A DNA stretch of 10,052 nt from JAQVWU01 sp964628455 (lineage in GTDB: Bacteria > Bacillota > Clostridia > Oscillospirales > CAG-272). Below the pieces are notes generated by a model. It searched no databases and was not told where the DNA came from. It was given only the letters and a program-made list of their open reading frames with translations. The stretch covers positions 1 to 10,052 of the forward strand of contig CAZVPD010000136.1 of the NCBI GenBank assembly GCA_964628455.1, given 5' to 3'. The position numbers and the translations under genes are program-made. Below, in pieces: positions 8,501 to 10,052 of the stretch; positions within the stretch are counted from its first letter, which is position 1; each line of letters opens with the position of its first letter.

Positions 8501-9400
8501 CGGCAGCGAAACGGAGGCGAGAACTTTCTGCAATTCGGCTGCGGTGATATATTTCAGATCGATCGTATAGAAGAACGAGGCAACGGCAGCCGGACCGATC
8601 ATCGAATTTTCCCTTTTATCGATCATACGGATCAGGTCGCGCACCTTCGACAAGTCGGCAGGCAGGCCCTGCGCGACAAAGCGGTATTCGTTTTCGCCCG
8701 AAGCAGTGACAGTCACAGGGATACCCAGCGCCTTGATCTGCGACATGACCGTATCCGCCTTCACATGCGAGAGTGTAAATTCGGTCATCTGCACGGCTTC
8801 GCTGAAGCTTTTGATCAGATCCAGCTTTTCACCGACGATGATCGTTCTGCCGTCGATGAAATACGTCATATTGATCAGCTTCATCACATAATCAAGCGCC
8901 TCTCCGACCGTCACATCGCGGAGGACAAGGGTCACGCTTACGGCGGTGCCTTTGAAAATAAAGTTGCAGCCCAGATTGACGGCGAACGCGCTGAGCACGT
9001 CGCGTATATCGGTCTGATTGAAATTCACCGATATGACGGTCTCCATATCCTCATACAGGCTGTCAAAGGAAGCGTCGTATTCGGGCGGCAATATTTCCGG
9101 TGCGGGAACGGATTCCGTTTCGGGAGCGGCTGTCCCGGCGGTGGTTTCGGGCACAATCACGGAAATTTTTATCTGATCGCCCACGGCGATGATATTGACG
9201 TCCGTGATGCCGTTGAGCTCCGCGATTTCGGCGACCGTAACGCCGTATTGCTTTGCGATCTTTCCGAGCGTGTCACCCGGGACGACGGTGTGCGTGACAT
9301 ACTCCGGTTCCGCCGCGAAAACGGCGGCCGAAAGCAGAATGCAGACAAGAAGCATCACGGCTATCCGTTTGAGCGGCAATCCGTTTTTCCCCGACATCAT
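5474..9400 (-). CDS. Giant LysM / secretin-N-repeat / SUMF1 envelope protein (3' frameshift)
   Basis: A 1308-residue exported protein with an unusual domain order. Residues 1-30 are a signal peptide (basic start, MLLVCILLSAAVFA core). A LysM peptidoglycan-binding domain follows (about 34-80; HTVVPGDTLGKIAKQYGV), then an acidic/proline linker. An STN/secretin N0-like domain covers about 118-192. Next come secretin N-domain-like repeats (about 205-1017, possibly to 1096), of which the seven at 418-878 have a nearly constant 67-residue period. A SUMF1/FGE-like domain starts near 1114 (ETTYELW, WLNALS, GYRLPSSAEWE). No secretin beta-barrel is present. The frame leaves the SUMF1 family after NALGL (residue 1299), adds nine unrelated residues and stops; the true tail lies out of frame at 5332-5502. 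The intact protein would be near 1365 residues. The first ATG (9400) overlaps the upstream stop as ATGA, but the second ATG (9397) has better RBS spacing. Probably a PilQ/GspD-derived structural component; exact function unknown. Confidence 0.85.
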   Translation of the reverse strand: MMSGKNGLPLKRIAVMLLVCILLSAAVFAAEPEYVTHTVVPGDTLGKIAKQYGVTVAEIAELNGITDVNIIAVGDQIKISVIVPETTAGTAAPETESVPAPEILPPEYDASFDSLYEDMETVISVNFNQTDIRDVLSAFAVNLGCNFIFKGTAVSVTLVLRDVTVGEALDYVMKLINMTYFIDGRTIIVGEKLDLIKSFSEAVQMTEFTLSHVKADTVMSQIKALGIPVTVTASGENEYRFVAQGLPADLSKVRDLIRMIDKRENSMIGPAAVASFFYTIDLKYITAAELQKVLASVSLPTGVVLPAKPLTLYVYAGADDYKLILNICKAVDTSGPAAAVTDAEQPVIKQISLRYVTLDLIESQITANAEVKIIKIATNKTTFWMNGKLAQIKKAGEIVLLLDTEKNAAATSQEIIESFRPVVLKYITAEQFNTILSGLSLPTGLIFPDNADTLYLYASADEFKSIGEIRSVVDKEANNAESASLFRPVTLRYITAEAFNTALAGISLPAGLIFPNNEKTLFIFATPDQFDAINDMQKVVDVPANSADAQTQFITVVLRYITAEQFNSTLSSLSLPTGIIYSDNENTLYINATNEEEDNINRIKAVVDVPRNNLTAGSKFRTVTLRYMTADQFGETLKSMSLPSGLTFPNNPYTLYLYTTAAEYRAISDIKMMVDAPQNALDSGTDVYPITLRYLTAKQFNAILTDVSLPTGTYFKDTDRTMFVNATLKELNEINKIKNIVDSLSATSSASSEFRPVTLRYISAEQFNATLAGLSLPTGITYPDNKKTLYIYATPDDFNEIERVRTVVDTPENAAGTSGRNLYIIELNYITADKFNAILTGMSLPNGILFKEDNKNMLYLNVTPDEYASVLDVKSKVDTPESASSENTMVFEDVPLDNMNKDFIIPFVKALGLKIDVVELKNMQKVIWLRGPASEVEKAIAEIDKIKNNSDVNAASSFRTFLLKNISAEEMAKKLKALNFTNVVVHTDILPALSRNILVSFPNDMEETIADIISSLDLDPSQDQTERVTLMIDSADGAGGESKLMNRISIISLMSGIPEDKFAVSGDISKTDVPMFVLYLSDATIAEIKRAREIVDELGDGTGSIPTAPSAEAVASFSMIAAGTPGIAYQIAQTETTYELWFSVMKWAKNNGYSFQNAGREGSDGVVGAPPTASSSEPVTDISWGDVVVWLNALSELKGLTPAYTIDSVPVMDSQAANTAAGDNTIWVSGNGYRLPSSAEWETAASWIDPVNRTPGSYPSGANADYTDEAAAGAVAWYASNSNNTTNPVKLKVPNALGLERKRVGMVR
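6767..8149 (-). repeat. Seven in-frame secretin N-like protein repeats, 67-residue period
   Basis: Within the giant protein, residues 418-878 hold seven consecutive copies of a unit with the pattern V-x-L-R-Y-I-T-A-E-Q-F-N, then S-L-P-T-G, then N-x-x-T-L-Y-I-x-A-T, then a closing V-V-D. The SLP motif begins at residues 440, 507, 574, 641, 708, 775 and 843, so the spacing is 67, 67, 67, 67, 67 and 68 residues (about 201 bp). An eighth clear copy lies at about 277-332 (SLP at 298). More divergent copies lie at about 205-261, 348-403, 889-944 and 957-1017. The copies differ at many synonymous positions by eye, so this is an old, selected protein repeat and not a recent DNA satellite. Confidence 0.9.
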
Positions 9401-9906
9401 GATCCCTCCGTTTCGTTTTTAACGATACCGGCGACCGCATCGGCAGCCAGCGAGAGCACCTCGGATTTATCGTTTTTTACGATGGTCACGGTATCGGAGG
9501 TTACCGCCGCAACCACCCAGCCCGTCTGACCGATCAGGCCGTCGGGCGAAACGAGGTACGAAGCGTCGGCCGAACGCAGAATAACAACGGAGTTCCCGTC
9601 CGGATTATACATGATGCCGTCGAGGACCAGGGCAGCCGTACCGCTGCCGGCAAACGGATCCCTGTCGGGAGCAGCCGTATCGTCGGCAGGACGCTCGCCG
9701 ATCGGAAGGACATAAATATAATCACTGCCCGCAGCCGTCATACCCTCCGCTTCCGGCGTTTTGATCACCCTTATAATCAAAACAGCGGCTATGATGATGA
9801 TCAGAGCGATCACAGGCAGAAAAAACAGAATGAATATTTTATTCTGCAGAAATGCCCTGATGCGGTGCGGTTTTCTGCGGAATCCGCCGTCCGTGCTGTT
9901 ATTCAT
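9397..9906 (-). CDS. PilP/GspC-like inner-membrane protein
   Basis: A 169-residue single-pass membrane protein. It has a basic cytoplasmic head (1-23), one strong TM (about 24-47), an Ala/Asp/Pro-rich linker (about 50-82) and then a small domain. That domain opens with RDPF (82-85), runs through LVLDGIMYNPDG and YLVSPDGLIGQTGWVV, and ends with VTIVKNDKSEVLSL. This is the layout of the PilP/GspC homology region: a DPF-like entry, a short beta fold, and a gly-x-x-x-x-x-W-x-V turn. In type IV pilus and type II secretion machines this domain binds secretin N-domains in the periplasm, and the next gene encodes such domains. I take the start at 9906, preceded by GAGGT; the in-frame ATG at 9957 adds 17 residues that look like read-through of the leader. 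The family match is from pattern and context, so moderate confidence. Confidence 0.7.
   Translation of the reverse strand: MNNSTDGGFRRKPHRIRAFLQNKIFILFFLPVIALIIIIAAVLIIRVIKTPEAEGMTAAGSDYIYVLPIGERPADDTAAPDRDPFAGSGTAALVLDGIMYNPDGNSVVILRSADASYLVSPDGLIGQTGWVVAAVTSDTVTIVKNDKSEVLSLAADAVAGIVKNETEGS
9404..9409 (-). promoter_or_regulatory. RBS of the giant secretin-repeat gene (bears on start choice)
   Basis: Read on the minus strand, GGAGGG is followed by ATC and then two adjacent ATG codons. Spacing is 3 nt to the first ATG (9400) and 6 nt to the second (9397). The second gives the more usual distance and would make the protein 1307 residues long. Either way the start overlaps the stop of the upstream PilP-like gene, which points to translational coupling. 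Confidence 0.7.
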
Positions 9907-9910
9907 AGTT

Positions 9911-9915
9911 ACCTC
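9911..9915 (-). promoter_or_regulatory. RBS that sets the start of the PilP-like gene
   Basis: On the minus strand GAGGT stands 4 nt before the ATG at 9906. No comparable site precedes the longer in-frame start at 9957, so the shorter protein (169 residues) is preferred. Confidence 0.65.
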
Positions 9916-9982
9916 GCGAAATGTTATTTGAACGATCAAGTCAAAGCCGGGGGACAATATCCGGAAAACAGGCGAATTTTCC

Positions 9983-10052
9983 GACAGGAGTAAATCTTCG
10001 GGACAGGAGCGAATCCTCGGGACAGGAGCGAATCCTCGGGACAGGAGCGAAT
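9983..10052. repeat. 19-bp tandem repeat (minisatellite) at window edge
   Basis: The unit GACAGGAGCGAATCCTCGG occurs in direct head-to-tail array. Copy 1 is at 9983-10001 with three mismatches, copies 2 and 3 at 10002-10020 and 10021-10039 are identical, and copy 4 (10040-10052) is cut by the window end. A decayed further copy may lie at about 9967-9982. Each unit holds a small inverted repeat AGGA...TCCT. There are no spacers, so it is not a CRISPR array. The minus strand has no stop codon in any frame across the repeats; the first stops are TGA at 9941-9943 and 9936-9938. An upstream gene could therefore end through the array. No gene start or promoter is recognisable in 9907-10052. Confidence 0.88.

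Noticed and set aside
6569..8572. True secretin (PilQ/GspD) gene
   Set aside because: Only N-domain-like repeats are visible. The C-terminal secretin barrel is absent and a SUMF1 domain takes its place.
8765..9529. A 254-residue open frame on the plus strand inside the giant gene and the PilP-like gene
   Set aside because: It is antisense to the signal peptide, LysM and STN domains, which are clearly coding on the minus strand. Its translation is histidine/glycine/arginine-rich without recognisable motifs.
9907..9957. Longer start for the PilP-like protein at 9957
   Set aside because: The 17 added residues have no RBS and do not fit the basic-head-then-TM pattern, while the ATG at 9906 has GAGGT just upstream.
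9983..10052. CRISPR array
   Set aside because: The units are contiguous 19-bp copies with no unique spacers between them.

Overview
The window reads as a chromosomal segment of a bacterium with about half G+C. Gene content points to a Clostridia-like member of the Bacillota. The evidence is the type of fused MacB-like ABC ATPase/permease, a coaE gene followed directly by a small membrane-anchored SLT lytic transglycosylase, and a small membrane protein ending in a zinc ribbon. This assignment is an inference from gene style. The SUMF1-type domain near the middle also resembles proteins common in spirochaetes, so the lineage is not settled.

Layout, plus strand: (1) positions 4-2820 hold the ABC transporter and a two-TM zinc-ribbon protein, closed by a perfect hairpin terminator at 2828-2862. 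(2) A good promoter (TTTACT, 17 bp, TATAAT) at 2875-2903 starts a three-gene unit: a Gfo/Idh/MocA oxidoreductase, dephospho-CoA kinase (coaE) and a lytic transglycosylase. This unit ends at a two-way terminator at 5289-5330.

Layout, minus strand (read from the right edge toward the centre): a 19-bp tandem repeat at the window edge comes first. It is followed by a PilP/GspC-like inner-membrane protein (9397-9906), whose stop overlaps the start of a giant gene (5474-9400). The giant protein has a signal peptide, a LysM domain, an STN-like domain, about eleven secretin N-domain-like repeats (seven of them with a nearly constant 67-residue period) and a C-terminal SUMF1/FGE-like domain. It has no secretin beta-barrel. 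The last 56 residues of the SUMF1 domain are present but out of frame at 5332-5502, which suggests a deletion of about 8 nt.

The minus-strand pair is the part worth attention. PilP/GspC proteins and secretin N-domains are known partners in type IV pilus and type II secretion machines. Here the partners are kept, but the outer-membrane pore is replaced by a peptidoglycan-binding module, a long stack of N-domains and a SUMF1 fold. A plausible reading, and only an inference, is a wall-spanning or wall-anchored structure derived from a secretin system in a cell without a classical outer-membrane pore.
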